DNA from: a beta proteobacterium AAP51
Lineage (GTDB): Bacteria > Pseudomonadota > Gammaproteobacteria > Burkholderiales > Burkholderiaceae_C
NCBI GenBank assembly: GCA_001295905.1
Contig: LJHT01000080.1
Location: 1-47,666, forward strand
Length of the DNA: 47,666 nt
Direction of reading: 5' to 3'
Both the position numbers and the translations under genes were made by a program. The notes under the pieces were generated by a model. That model did not search any database. It was not told the origin of the DNA and saw only the letters and a list, made by a program, of their open reading frames with translations. This document shows, piece by piece, positions 19,374 to 27,799 of this stretch; the first letter of the stretch is position 1; each line of letters opens with the position of its first letter.

Positions 19374-20540
19374 ATGATGCTTCAAGCCTTGCGATGTGTG
19401 TGCGGCCCGGGCCTGCTGGCCCTGGGCCTGGCCGGGGCCCCGGCTTTAGGCCAGGCGCAAGCCCCTGGCCCGGCGGGTGCGGGTGCCGGCGGCGCGCTTA
19501 CCCCCTACCGCGTGGACACCGTGGCCAGCGGCCTGGAACACCCCTGGAGCCTGGCCTTCCTGCCCGATGGCCGCGCGCTGGTGACCGAGCGCCCCGGCCG
19601 CCTGCGCGTGCTGGAGCCCGGCCCCGACGGCCGCTTGCAGCTGCGTGCCGCGCCCGTGGAAGGCCTGCCGCCGGTGCTGGCACTGGGCCAGGCCGGGCTC
19701 TTCGAGGTGCTGCCGCACCCGGCCTTTGCCAGCAATGGGCTCATCTACCTTTCGTACGCGCATGGCACGAAAGACGCCAACCACCTGCGCGTGCTGCGTG
19801 CGCGCTTCGACGGCACGCGGCTGCTGGAGGCCACGCCGGTGTTCACCTCGCAGCCGGCCAAGGTGGCCAGCCAGCACTTCGGTGGCCGCCTGGCCTGGTT
19901 GCCCGATGGCACGCTGCTGGTGGCCATGGGCGATGGCAACCTCGAACGCACCGACGCGCAGCGCCTGCACACGCACCTGGGCAAGGTGCTGCGCATCCAT
20001 GCCGATGGCAGCGTGCCGCGCGACAACCCTTTCGTGGCCACGGCCGGCGCGCGGCCCGAGATCTACACCCGCGGCCATCGCAACCCGCAGGGCCTGGTGG
20101 TGGTGGGCGAGGCCGTCTATGCACACGAACACGGCGCGCGCGGCGGCGACGAGCTCAACCGCCTGGCGCCCGGCGCCAACTACGGCTGGCCGCTGACCAC
20201 GGGCGGGGTGGACTACACCTACGCGCGCATCACGCCTTTTCGCCAGCTGCCCGGCATGACCGACCCCCTGCTGGATTGGACGCCCTCGGTGGCCCCGGCC
20301 GGCATGGCCTGGTACGACGGCGCGCTGTTCCCGGCCTGGCGAGGCAGCCTGTTTGTGGCCAACCTGAAGGAGCAGAGCGTGCGGCGTGTGCCCATGGCCG
20401 GGGGCCGGCCCGGCATGCAGGACGTGCTGTTCCAGGAACTGGGCGAGCGCCTTCGCGACGTGCGCGCCGGGCCCGATGGCGCGCTGTACCTGCTGACCGA
20501 CAACCCCGCAGGTCGGGTGCTGCGCGTGCAGCCGAAGTGA
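19374..20540 (+). CDS. PQQ-dependent aldose sugar dehydrogenase (Asd/YliI type)
   Basis: A 388-residue periplasmic oxidoreductase. The start at 19374 gives a signal peptide (MMLQALRCVCGPGLLALGLA, cleavage near GQAQA). The six-bladed propeller of the soluble glucose dehydrogenase/sorbosone dehydrogenase family is clear: LEHPWSLAFLPDGRALVTER, GGRLAWLPDGTLLVAMGDG, EIYTRGHRNPQGLVVVG, HEHGARGGDELNRL, APGANYGWPLTTGG and the closing AGPDGALYLLTDNPAGRVLR. These hold the PQQ- and calcium-binding positions of the family. It oxidises aldose sugars and passes electrons to the respiratory chain. Length is normal. No PQQ synthesis genes are in the window. Confidence 0.92.
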   Translation: MMLQALRCVCGPGLLALGLAGAPALGQAQAPGPAGAGAGGALTPYRVDTVASGLEHPWSLAFLPDGRALVTERPGRLRVLEPGPDGRLQLRAAPVEGLPPVLALGQAGLFEVLPHPAFASNGLIYLSYAHGTKDANHLRVLRARFDGTRLLEATPVFTSQPAKVASQHFGGRLAWLPDGTLLVAMGDGNLERTDAQRLHTHLGKVLRIHADGSVPRDNPFVATAGARPEIYTRGHRNPQGLVVVGEAVYAHEHGARGGDELNRLAPGANYGWPLTTGGVDYTYARITPFRQLPGMTDPLLDWTPSVAPAGMAWYDGALFPAWRGSLFVANLKEQSVRRVPMAGGRPGMQDVLFQELGERLRDVRAGPDGALYLLTDNPAGRVLRVQPK

Positions 20541-20591
20541 CGCCGGCATGAATCCGAAAGCGAGGGGCCGGCGGCTATGATCCCCGCCCTT

Positions 20592-21023
20592 ATGCGTTCG
20601 CTGATCTTGCGTGTGCTCCTGCTGGCCGTGTGGTTCAACACGGCCATCGGCATGCCTTTGCACGCGGCCGAACACCTGCCGGGTCACCCGCACTTGCCGC
20701 ATGAGCAGGGGCACAAGCAGGTGCATGAGCAGCTGCATGCCCAGGCGCATGCCCAGGCTCACGATGACGGCCACGCGGACGATGGCCACGGCCATGACCA
20801 CGCCGCCTGCGAAGGCGAAGACCACGCAGCCGCTCACGCGGCCTGCGTGTGGTGCCTGAGCCATGCGCAGCTGGCCATGGCGCTGGCCGCCCCGCAAGCA
20901 GGCCCGCCGCCCGCGCTGGCAGGGCCGGCCGACTTCAGCCCGGCCGCTGCCGCGGCCTTCGTGCCCCAGCCCGAGCGCTGGCGCTACGCCTCTCGCGACC
21001 CCCCGCCGGCCCTGCGCGGCTGA
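20592..21023 (+). CDS. His-rich exported protein, DUF2946-like
   Basis: A 143-residue protein. I chose the ATG at 20592 (MRSLILRVLLLAVWFNTAIG, a clean signal peptide); an ATG at 20577 adds five residues and overlaps a TATGAT box that could be the promoter -10. After the signal comes a segment of about 70 residues with some 15 histidines (HEQGHKQVHEQLHAQAHAQ; HDDGHADDGHGHDHAACEG), then CVWCLSHAQLA, a CxxC, and a C-terminus RYASRDPPPALRG. The CxxC plus the terminal RDPP pattern resembles DUF2946, a family found beside TonB receptors and metal genes. It probably binds a transition metal in the periplasm. It precedes the TonB receptor by 155 bases. Confidence 0.82.
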   Translation: MRSLILRVLLLAVWFNTAIGMPLHAAEHLPGHPHLPHEQGHKQVHEQLHAQAHAQAHDDGHADDGHGHDHAACEGEDHAAAHAACVWCLSHAQLAMALAAPQAGPPPALAGPADFSPAAAAAFVPQPERWRYASRDPPPALRG

Positions 21024-21025
21024 CA

Positions 21026-21043
21026 CCGGGCCTGCAGGCCCGG
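21026..21043. repeat. 18-base perfect palindrome between the His-rich gene and the TonB receptor gene
   Basis: CCGGGCCTGCAGGCCCGG, 2 bases after the stop at 21023. As RNA it folds to a 7-base stem with a TGCA loop but has no T run, so it may be a mRNA-stabilising or weak terminator hairpin, or an operator. Confidence 0.5.
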
Positions 21044-21178
21044 GTGGAAAGGCGCCGGGCCGCCAGGCCCGGATCGATGCGCCCACGCCCGCCGCATGGC
21101 GGGTGCTGCGGCTTGATGTCCCTTTGCCTTAGCACCGGCCGCTGGCCGCGTGGCCGGCATGCACGCGAGATTGTTTCC

Positions 21179-23353
21179 ATGACCACCGATGTGTTTTCCG
21201 GCCTGCCGCAGCCCGCGCGCAGCCTGCTGGCGCTGGCCCTTGCCAGCAGCTTCACCCTGGCCGCCCAGGCCCAGGCCCAAACCCAGACTCAGGCTCCAGC
21301 ACCGGCACCGGCCACCCCTGCGGCCGCTCCGGCAGCCCCCGGCCCGCAATCCATCGAAGTCGTCGGCCGCCGCCAGGCCGGGGCCTACCACGCGGGTGAG
21401 GCCGCAGGCGCGAAGTCGAACCTGCCGCTGCGCGAACTGCCGCAATCAGTGCGCGTGGTCACGCGCCAGGCCATCGACGACCTGGGCGCCACCAAGCTCG
21501 ACGACGTGCTCGATTACGTGGGCGGCGTCTCGCGCCAGAACAATTTCGGCGGCCTGTGGGACAACATCGCCATCCGCGGCCTGCCTGGCGACCAGAACGT
21601 CGGCATGGCCACGCTGCTCAACGGCCTGGCCACAGGCCGCGGCTTCAACGCCCCGCGTGATCTGGCTGGCGTGGAGCGCATCGAATTCCTCAAGGGCCCG
21701 GCCGCTGCGCTCTACGGCAGCAGCGAGCCCGGCGGCACGCTGAACGTCGTTTCCAAGCGCCCGCTGTGGCAGGCCGGGCATGCGGCCGAGTTCTACCTCG
21801 GCAGCTTCGGGCTGAAGCGCGTCGCGGTGGACAGCAGCGGCCCGCTGGCCGAGAACTTCGCCTACCGCCTGAACGTGGCGGCGGAAAGCCGCGACTCCTT
21901 CCGCGACCTCGTCACCGCCAAGCGCGAGGTGGTGGCCCCGGCCTTCACGTGGCGCCTGGGCGCCGACACCGCGCTGGACTATCGCGGCGAAGCGCTGCGC
22001 CACCGCACGCCGCTCGACCGCGGCGTGGTGGCGGTGAACGGGCAACTCGGCGCCATTCCGCGCAGCCGCTTCCTGGGTGAGCCGGCCGACGGTGCGGTGA
22101 CGGTGCAGAACCAGACCCACCAGCTCGTGCTTTCGCACACGCTGAACGAGCAGTGGCGCGGGCGCGTGGCCCTGGCCTGGCGCGAAACCTCGATCAATGG
22201 CTTTTCCACCGAGCCCACCGCGCTGCAGCCCAGCGGCCTGCTGACGCGCCAACGGCGCTTCCGCGACTACCACTCCGACGACCTCGCGCTGCACGCCGAA
22301 GTGCAGGGCACGCTGCGCACGGGCGCCCTCGAACACGAGCTGCTGCTGGGCGTGGACAGCTACCGCTTCGAGCTCGACACGGTGATGCTGCGCATCAACC
22401 CCAGCGCCGCCAGCCCGTACGCCATCGACATCTTCAACCCTGTCTATGGCCAGCCGCAGCCGGTACCGGGCCCCAACACCGACACGCTGGAAACGCAGCG
22501 CAATACCGCTGTCTACCTGCAGGACGCCATCAAGCTGGCGCCGGCCTGGCGCCTGGTGGCCGGGCTGCGGGTGGACCGCTACGCGCAGACGCTGGCCAAC
22601 CGCCGCACCGGCCGCAGCGCCACGCAAGCGCCCACCGAAACCTCGCCGCGCCTGGGCCTGAGCTGGCTGCCGACGCCGCAGTGGAGCGTGTATGCCAACG
22701 CCGGCCGCTCCTTCCGCCCCAACGTGGGCACCGACGTTGCCGGCGCCAGCTTCAAGCCCGAAAGCGGGCGCGCGCTGGAGCTGGGCACGAAGTGGGAAAG
22801 CGCCAGCCAGCGATTGGGCGTGACGGCCGCGGTGTTCGACATCCGCAAGCGCAACGTGCTCACCGCCGACCCGGCGAACCCGGGCTTTTCCATTGCCGCC
22901 GGTGAAATCACCAGCCGCGGCGTGGAGTTCGACCTCAGCGGGCAGATCACCCGCCAGTGGCGCGTGAACGCGAGCCTGGTGCACAACGACGTGCGCATCT
23001 CGAAAGACAACACGCTGCCGGTGGGCAGCCGGCTGCTGAATTCGCCACGCATCAACGGCAGCCTGCTGGCCATGTACGAAGGCGAACTGGGCCAGGGCCA
23101 GCGCTATGGCGTGGGCGGCGGCGTCACGCACGTGGGCGAGCGTGTGGGCGAGGCCGGGCTGTCGAGCTTCGTGCTGCCCAGCTACACCACCGCCAAGCTG
23201 GTGGCGCACTGGCGCCTGAGCCCCACGCTGCGCCTGATGCTGGACGTGGACAACCTCTTCGACACCACCTACTACACCAGCTCGTTCAGCCGCGTGTGGG
23301 TGACGCCGGGCACGGCGCGCAGCGCCACGCTAGGCCTGCAGGCGCGGTTCTGA
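21179..23353 (+). CDS. TonB-dependent siderophore-type receptor
   Basis: A 724-residue outer-membrane receptor. The start at 21179 gives MTTDVFSGLPQPARSLLALA with cleavage near AAQAQAQ. An Ala/Pro/Gln linker leads to the TonB-box-like SIEVVGRR and the plug domain (about 80-200): LRELPQSVRVVTRQAIDDLG, WDNIAIRGLPGDQNVG, GVERIEFLKGPAAALYGSSE, PGGTLNVVSKRP. The rest is a 22-strand barrel with a VDNLFDTTYYTSSFSR strand and a terminal aromatic (LGLQARF). This is the siderophore/ferrichrome subfamily by plug sequence. The 330 in-frame bases upstream are not protein-like. It lies between a His-rich exported protein and an ABC module and begins a probable operon; the ligand may be a metal complex. Confidence 0.93.
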   Translation: MTTDVFSGLPQPARSLLALALASSFTLAAQAQAQTQTQAPAPAPATPAAAPAAPGPQSIEVVGRRQAGAYHAGEAAGAKSNLPLRELPQSVRVVTRQAIDDLGATKLDDVLDYVGGVSRQNNFGGLWDNIAIRGLPGDQNVGMATLLNGLATGRGFNAPRDLAGVERIEFLKGPAAALYGSSEPGGTLNVVSKRPLWQAGHAAEFYLGSFGLKRVAVDSSGPLAENFAYRLNVAAESRDSFRDLVTAKREVVAPAFTWRLGADTALDYRGEALRHRTPLDRGVVAVNGQLGAIPRSRFLGEPADGAVTVQNQTHQLVLSHTLNEQWRGRVALAWRETSINGFSTEPTALQPSGLLTRQRRFRDYHSDDLALHAEVQGTLRTGALEHELLLGVDSYRFELDTVMLRINPSAASPYAIDIFNPVYGQPQPVPGPNTDTLETQRNTAVYLQDAIKLAPAWRLVAGLRVDRYAQTLANRRTGRSATQAPTETSPRLGLSWLPTPQWSVYANAGRSFRPNVGTDVAGASFKPESGRALELGTKWESASQRLGVTAAVFDIRKRNVLTADPANPGFSIAAGEITSRGVEFDLSGQITRQWRVNASLVHNDVRISKDNTLPVGSRLLNSPRINGSLLAMYEGELGQGQRYGVGGGVTHVGERVGEAGLSSFVLPSYTTAKLVAHWRLSPTLRLMLDVDNLFDTTYYTSSFSRVWVTPGTARSATLGLQARF

Positions 23354-23360
23354 GGTGGAC

Positions 23361-24152
23361 ATGGACACCACCCCCTTCATCGCACCATTGATGACGCCAC
23401 CCGCGCCTGCCACCCCGCCGCCCCTGCAAGCCATGCAAGTGGTGGCCGGCTACGGCACGCAGCCCGTGCTGCAGGGCCTGAGCCTGACCGTGGCGCCCGG
23501 CGAGATCTACGCCCTGCTGGGCGGCAACGGCGCCGGCAAGACCACCACGCTCAGCCTCTTCCTGGGCTTCGTGCGGCCGCAGCAGGGCCAGGTGCGCGTG
23601 AACGGCATCGACCCCGTGCAAGACGCCCAGGCCGCGCGCCGCCAGCTGGCCTACATCCCCGAGAACGTGGCGCTGTACGAACACCTCAGCGCCGAAGAAA
23701 ACCTGGCCTACCTGCTGCAGCTGGCCGAGCAGCCGGCCACGCCGGCCAGCATCGGCCAGGCGCTGCAAGAGGCCGGCCTGCAGCCCGAGGCCCACGCGCG
23801 CCGCGTGGCGGGCTTCTCCAAGGGCATGCGCCAGAAGGTGGCGGTGGCGCTGGCGCTGGCCCGCCGCGTGCCGGCTTTGCTGCTGGACGAACCCACCTCG
23901 GGCCTGGACCCGCTGGCCTGTGCCGATTTCAACCGCCTGCTGACGCGGCTGCGCGCCCGCGGCGTGGCCACGCTCATGGTCACGCACGACCTGCTGGCCG
24001 TGGCCGACGTGGCCGACCGCATCGGCTTCATCGACGCCGGGCGTGTGCAGGAAGAGGTGGCCGCGCAGGCCGGCCCGCCGAGCACGCCCGGCGCGCCCCG
24101 CTTCGATGTGCTGGCGCTGTACCGGCGCTATGCGGCGGGGGTGGCTGCATGA
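23361..24152 (+). CDS. ABC transporter ATP-binding protein
   Basis: A 263-residue ATPase starting 7 bases after the receptor stop, with AGGTGG as ribosome-binding site. Walker A is GGNGAGKTTT (about 57-66), the signature GFSKGMRQKVAVALALARRV, Walker B ALLLDEPTSGLDP, and a switch His in VTHDLLAVADVADR. The Pro-rich N-terminus (PPAPATPPPLQ) is unusual but harmless. The sequence is of the ABC-2 exporter type (CcmA-like) rather than the FecE/BtuD type, so it powers the two DUF3526 permeases that follow. Two lysines and the KGMRQK signature fit bacteriocin/antibiotic or metal-related exporters. Confidence 0.92.
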   Translation: MDTTPFIAPLMTPPAPATPPPLQAMQVVAGYGTQPVLQGLSLTVAPGEIYALLGGNGAGKTTTLSLFLGFVRPQQGQVRVNGIDPVQDAQAARRQLAYIPENVALYEHLSAEENLAYLLQLAEQPATPASIGQALQEAGLQPEAHARRVAGFSKGMRQKVAVALALARRVPALLLDEPTSGLDPLACADFNRLLTRLRARGVATLMVTHDLLAVADVADRIGFIDAGRVQEEVAAQAGPPSTPGAPRFDVLALYRRYAAGVAA

Positions 24153-24210
24153 GCGCGCCGGGCCGCTTCCAAGCGCTCATCCCGCAGCCCAGCGGGCGGA
24201 GGGCCGTCCC

Positions 24211-25659
24211 ATGATTGCGCCGGGCCGTACCCTGAAGCTGGCCTGGGCCGTGGCCCGCGAAGAGCGGCGGCTGATGGCCCGCAGCCGCGTGGCCGTGGCG
24301 GGCCTGGGCCTGCTCCTGCTGCTGGCGATGGTGGCTGCCGTGGCCGCCTGGCAGCAGCGTGCGAGCGCGGCCGAGCAGCGCGCCCACCACCAGCAGCAGA
24401 TGCACGATGAATTTGCTGCCCAGCCCGACCGCCACCCCCACCGCATGGTGCATTACGGCCACTTCGTCTTCCGCCCGCTCAGCCCGCTGGCGGCCTTCGA
24501 CAGCGGCACCGACGCCTACACCGGCCACACGCTCTTCCTCGAAGGGCACCGCCAGAACAGCGCCAACTTCAGCGAGGTGCGGCAGTCCTCGCTGCTGCTG
24601 CGTTTCGGCCAGCTGCTGCCGGCCTTCGTGCTGCAGGTGCTGGCGCCGTTGCTGCTGGTGTTCATCGGCCATGGCCTGCTGGCGCGCGAGCGCGAGGCCG
24701 GCACGCTGCGCGTGCTGCTGGCCCAGGGCCTGGCACCGGGCACGCTGGTGGCGGGCAAGCTGCTGGCGCTGGGTGGCGTGGCCATATTGATGCTGCTGCC
24801 GGCCTTGCTGGCGCTGGCGGCGATGGTGCTGTTCAGCGGCGCGCCGGCCGCGCTGGCGGGCGCGCTGGCCGCGGCCTACGCGGGCTGGCTGCTGCTGTGG
24901 GTGCTGGGCGTGGGCGCGGTCTCGGCGCTGTGCCGGCGCAGCCGCGACGCCCTGCTGGTGCTGCTGGCCGCCTGGGCCTTGAGCGTGGTGGTGCTGCCGC
25001 GGCTGGCGGCCGAATGGGCCAGCGCCAGCCGACCGCTGCCCACGCGGGTGGAAAGCGACATCCTGCTGCAGCGTGAACTGGCGCAGCTGGGCAACAGCCA
25101 CAACGCCGCCGACGGGCGCTTCGCCGCCTTCCGCCAGGCCACGCTGGCGCGCTACGGCGTGCAGCGCGTGGAAGACCTGCCCGTGAACTACAAGGGCCTG
25201 GTGGCGATGGAAGGCGAGCGCCAGACCAGCGAGCTGTTCGTGCGCCAGGCCGCGGCCAGCTTCGCGCAGCAGCACGCGCAGCGCGCAGCGGTGCAGCGCT
25301 GGGCGCCGGCCAGCCCGGTGCTGGCGCTGCGTGCGGTGTCGATGGCTTTGGCCGGCACCGACCTGCCGGCCTACCAGGGCTTCATGGAGCAGGCCGAGCA
25401 GCACCGTTACACGATGGTGCAGGCCCTGAACCGCCTGCAGGCCGAGCAGATGACGCTGCAGACCGACCGCTCCAGCCGCGACGACCGCATCAGCCGTACG
25501 CACTGGCAAGCCATCGCGCCTTTCGAGCACCGGTCCGAACTGCCAGCCCAGCTGCTGCAGCGCGCCGCCCCGGCCGCGGCCGTGCTGGGGGCCTGGCTGG
25601 CAGCGATGGCCGGCCTGCTGGCGCTGGCCACGCGGCGGCTTGCTAGGGGCGCGCCATGA
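24211..25659 (+). CDS. ABC-2 permease, DUF3526 type (first of pair)
   Basis: A 482-residue membrane protein, start at 24211 with GGAGGG about 9 bases upstream. The first helix is GLGLLLLLAMVAAVAAW (about 30-46); a large extracytoplasmic loop follows (about 47-150; HHQQQMHDEF, RHPHRMVHYGHFVFRPLSPL), then a cluster of five helices (about 130-270, including LLRFGQLLPAFVLQVLAPLL and EREAGTLRVLLAQGLAPGTL), a second loop (about 280-455) and a final helix. This is the DUF3526 layout with the ABC-2 coupling helix REREAGTLR. The stop overlaps the next gene by 4 bases (ATGA), so the two are cotranslated and probably form a heterodimer. Confidence 0.87.
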   Translation: MIAPGRTLKLAWAVAREERRLMARSRVAVAGLGLLLLLAMVAAVAAWQQRASAAEQRAHHQQQMHDEFAAQPDRHPHRMVHYGHFVFRPLSPLAAFDSGTDAYTGHTLFLEGHRQNSANFSEVRQSSLLLRFGQLLPAFVLQVLAPLLLVFIGHGLLAREREAGTLRVLLAQGLAPGTLVAGKLLALGGVAILMLLPALLALAAMVLFSGAPAALAGALAAAYAGWLLLWVLGVGAVSALCRRSRDALLVLLAAWALSVVVLPRLAAEWASASRPLPTRVESDILLQRELAQLGNSHNAADGRFAAFRQATLARYGVQRVEDLPVNYKGLVAMEGERQTSELFVRQAAASFAQQHAQRAAVQRWAPASPVLALRAVSMALAGTDLPAYQGFMEQAEQHRYTMVQALNRLQAEQMTLQTDRSSRDDRISRTHWQAIAPFEHRSELPAQLLQRAAPAAAVLGAWLAAMAGLLALATRRLARGAP

Positions 25660-27128
25660 AGGGGGCGATGCAGACCACGACGAAGGGCGTGGGCCCACAG
25701 CCCCGCTGGCACGCTGCCTGGGCGCCCTGGTCCCACGAGCTGCGTTTGCTGCGGCGCTCGCACCTGGCCGTGGCCGCGCTGGTGCTGCTGGCCTTGTTGA
25801 CGGCCCTGGCCGTGGCCTCGGGCCTGTGCGAGGTGCAGCGCCAGCAGGCCAGCATCGCGCGCGTGCTGCAGCTGCAGCAGGGCGAGCTCGCCGAACAGGC
25901 CGCGCTGGTGGCCGCAGGCCGAGATGCCGGGGCCAGCGCCTACTACACCTTCCACAGCACCTACGACCCGCCAGCCCCGGCCAGTTTCCTGGCGCTGGGC
26001 CTGCGCGACGCCAGCCCGCACGTGCTGCGCGTGCGCGCGCTGGCGCTGCAGGCGCAGCTGCACGAGGGCGAAACCCACAACCCGGAACTGGCGCTGCTGG
26101 GGCGGCTGGACTACGCCTTCGTGCTGGTTTACCTGGCGCCGCTGTTTCTCATTGCGCTGATGTACGACCTGGTCTCGGCCGAACGCGCGGCTGGCCGGCT
26201 GGGCAGCCTGCTGGCACTGCCGGGCGGCCAGCGGCTGTGGCTGCGGCGCGCGGCGCTGCGCGCCGGGCTGGTGTTCGGGGCGCTGGCCTTGCCGGTGCTG
26301 GCAGGCGCCTGGGCCGGGGGGGCGGCCGGTGTCTGGGCGGATGGCCCGTCTGCAGGCGTGCTGGGCCTGGTGCTGGGGGTCACGGCAGCCTATGTGCTGT
26401 TCTGGGCCGCACTCGCGTTGGTGGTGGCGGGCCGCGGCTGGCCCTCGGCCACCAACGCGGTGGCGCTGGTGGGCTGCTGGGCGGTGCTGACGCTGGTGCT
26501 GCCCACGCTGGTGCAACTGGGCATCGTGCGCGCCGTGCCTGCGCACCAGGGCGCCGAGCTGATGCTGGCGCAGCGCGAAGCCGTGCACGGCGCCTGGGAC
26601 CGGCCGCGCGAAGCCACGCTGGAGCGCTTCTTCCAGACCCACCCCGAGTGGCGCGACACCGCGCCCTTGCCCACCGGCTTCCACTGGAAGTGGTACTACG
26701 CCTTCCAGCAGCTGGGTGACGAAAGCGTGGCCACCCAGGCCGCCGCCTACCGCCAGGCCTTGCTGCAGCGCCAGCGGACCACCGTGTGGGCCGGCGCGCT
26801 GCTGCCCGGCGTGGCGGTGCAGACGGCCCTGCACCGCGCCGCCGAGACCGACCTCATCGCCCAGCTCGCCTACCAGGACGCCATCGCGCGTTTCCATGAA
26901 CGCCTGCGCCGGCAGCTCTACCCGCAGCTCTTCCACGACCGGCCTTTCGGCGTGGCGGGCTTCGAGGCGCTGCCGCGCTTCGAGCCCGCGCCGCGCGGCC
27001 AGGCGCTGCCTGCGGCTGCCCTGCTGGCTCTGACCCTGGGGCCAGGGCTGGCGGCGGTGGCGCTGGGTGCGGTGCGCGGCTGGCGCCGGGTGTGGGTGGG
27101 GGGCCCGGCCTGGGCTCAGGATCGGTGA
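25656..27128 (+). CDS. ABC-2 permease, DUF3526 type (second of pair)
   Basis: A 490-residue paralogue of the preceding permease with the same layout: one N-terminal helix (about 40-55, VAALVLLALLTALAVASG), a loop with YYTFHSTYDPPAPASFLALG (about 90-110), a helix cluster with ALMYDLVSAERAAGRLGSLL (coupling helix) and AVALVGCWAVLTLVLPTLVQ, a large soluble segment (about 300-455) and a last helix (about 450-475). The two permeases are too divergent to align by eye over the loops but share order. The gene ends the plus-strand operon beginning with the TonB receptor. Confidence 0.87.
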   Translation: MKGAMQTTTKGVGPQPRWHAAWAPWSHELRLLRRSHLAVAALVLLALLTALAVASGLCEVQRQQASIARVLQLQQGELAEQAALVAAGRDAGASAYYTFHSTYDPPAPASFLALGLRDASPHVLRVRALALQAQLHEGETHNPELALLGRLDYAFVLVYLAPLFLIALMYDLVSAERAAGRLGSLLALPGGQRLWLRRAALRAGLVFGALALPVLAGAWAGGAAGVWADGPSAGVLGLVLGVTAAYVLFWAALALVVAGRGWPSATNAVALVGCWAVLTLVLPTLVQLGIVRAVPAHQGAELMLAQREAVHGAWDRPREATLERFFQTHPEWRDTAPLPTGFHWKWYYAFQQLGDESVATQAAAYRQALLQRQRTTVWAGALLPGVAVQTALHRAAETDLIAQLAYQDAIARFHERLRRQLYPQLFHDRPFGVAGFEALPRFEPAPRGQALPAAALLALTLGPGLAAVALGAVRGWRRVWVGGPAWAQDR

Positions 27129-27244
27129 ACGCTGCTTGCGGCGTGGATGGCAAGCCTGCCGCAGTGACGCACCGAAGCGCAGAATGCGGCCACCCCGGCC
27201 GGCCGCTGCCGGCCTGCGGGGTCACCGTGAGAAGGAGGCTCGCC

Positions 27245-27754
27245 ATGCCGCTGACGCAACTTCAGGCCGTTGGAATGGCGACCACCGCCGCTACGAACAC
27301 CGACCAGCTGCCGCGTTTGATGGACGGTCGCTGCATGGTGATTTCGCAGCAGGTGCACGCGGCAATGCCAGCGCGGGTGCCGGCCGTGGTGGTGGCTTTC
27401 ATCGCCCTGCGCTGGTACACGCCGGAAGATCAGCGACGCAGCCATGTGGCCATCTACCTGTCAGAGGGGGGCGGCACCTTTGTCGTCGACGCATCCTGGC
27501 AGCAGTACCCCTTCGTCGCCAAGATGCAGAAGTACTCGGCTTCCACCAGGCGCAAGCATCGGGCATTGCCCCTGAGCGGACGCGACCGCGCCAGCGGCAA
27601 GGCCGCCCAGGCTGGCGACCGCGTCTACGTGGGCACGCCCGACGAGTGGCAGGCCTTCATCGAAAGCTTCAACACCATAGGCGCCGGCCGCATCACGCGG
27701 CGCGTCTTCCTGCAGCAGGCGGACGCGGCGGCCTGGATGTCGTTCGAGGTCTAG
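27245..27754 (+). CDS. Hypothetical protein with Cys/His/Asp pattern (possible papain-like fold)
   Basis: A 169-residue soluble protein with a strong ribosome-binding site (AGAAGGAGG, about 8 bases before the ATG at 27245). I do not recognise the family. Visible are Cys30 in MDGRCMVISQQVH at the start of a helix, His67 in RRSHVAIYL on a strand and Asp82 in TFVVDASWQQYPF after the next strand. This C...H...D order with the H-strand-turn-D layout is that of transglutaminase/papain-like folds (including some deamidase and toxin domains). No signal peptide or membrane helix is present. The C-terminus (GDRVYVGTPDEWQAFIESFN) is mixed. It stands 116 bases after the permease stop and ends convergently with the efflux operon. 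Confidence 0.72.
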   Translation: MPLTQLQAVGMATTAATNTDQLPRLMDGRCMVISQQVHAAMPARVPAVVVAFIALRWYTPEDQRRSHVAIYLSEGGGTFVVDASWQQYPFVAKMQKYSASTRRKHRALPLSGRDRASGKAAQAGDRVYVGTPDEWQAFIESFNTIGAGRITRRVFLQQADAAAWMSFEV

Positions 27755-27763
27755 CCGGCGCCG

Positions 27764-27782
27764 GACGGGCCAACAGCCCGTC
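27764..27782. terminator. Hairpin between convergent genes
   Basis: GACGGGC, loop CAACA, GCCCGTC, a perfect 7-base stem in the 45 bases between convergent stop codons at 27754 and 27800. There is no T run, so it may work only weakly or with a factor, but its place fits a shared bidirectional terminator. Confidence 0.4.
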
Positions 27783-27799
27783 GCCCAGCTTCCGCAGGG

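Noticed and set aside
20849..21178. In-frame extension of the TonB receptor gene upstream of its ATG.
   Set aside because: The extension overlaps the His-rich gene in another frame and is not protein-like; the signal peptide begins at 21179.
21024..21178. A possible riboswitch or Fur box before the TonB receptor.
   Set aside because: I looked for conserved cobalamin-riboswitch elements and for an AT-rich Fur-type repeat and saw neither. Only the palindrome at 21026-21043 stands out.
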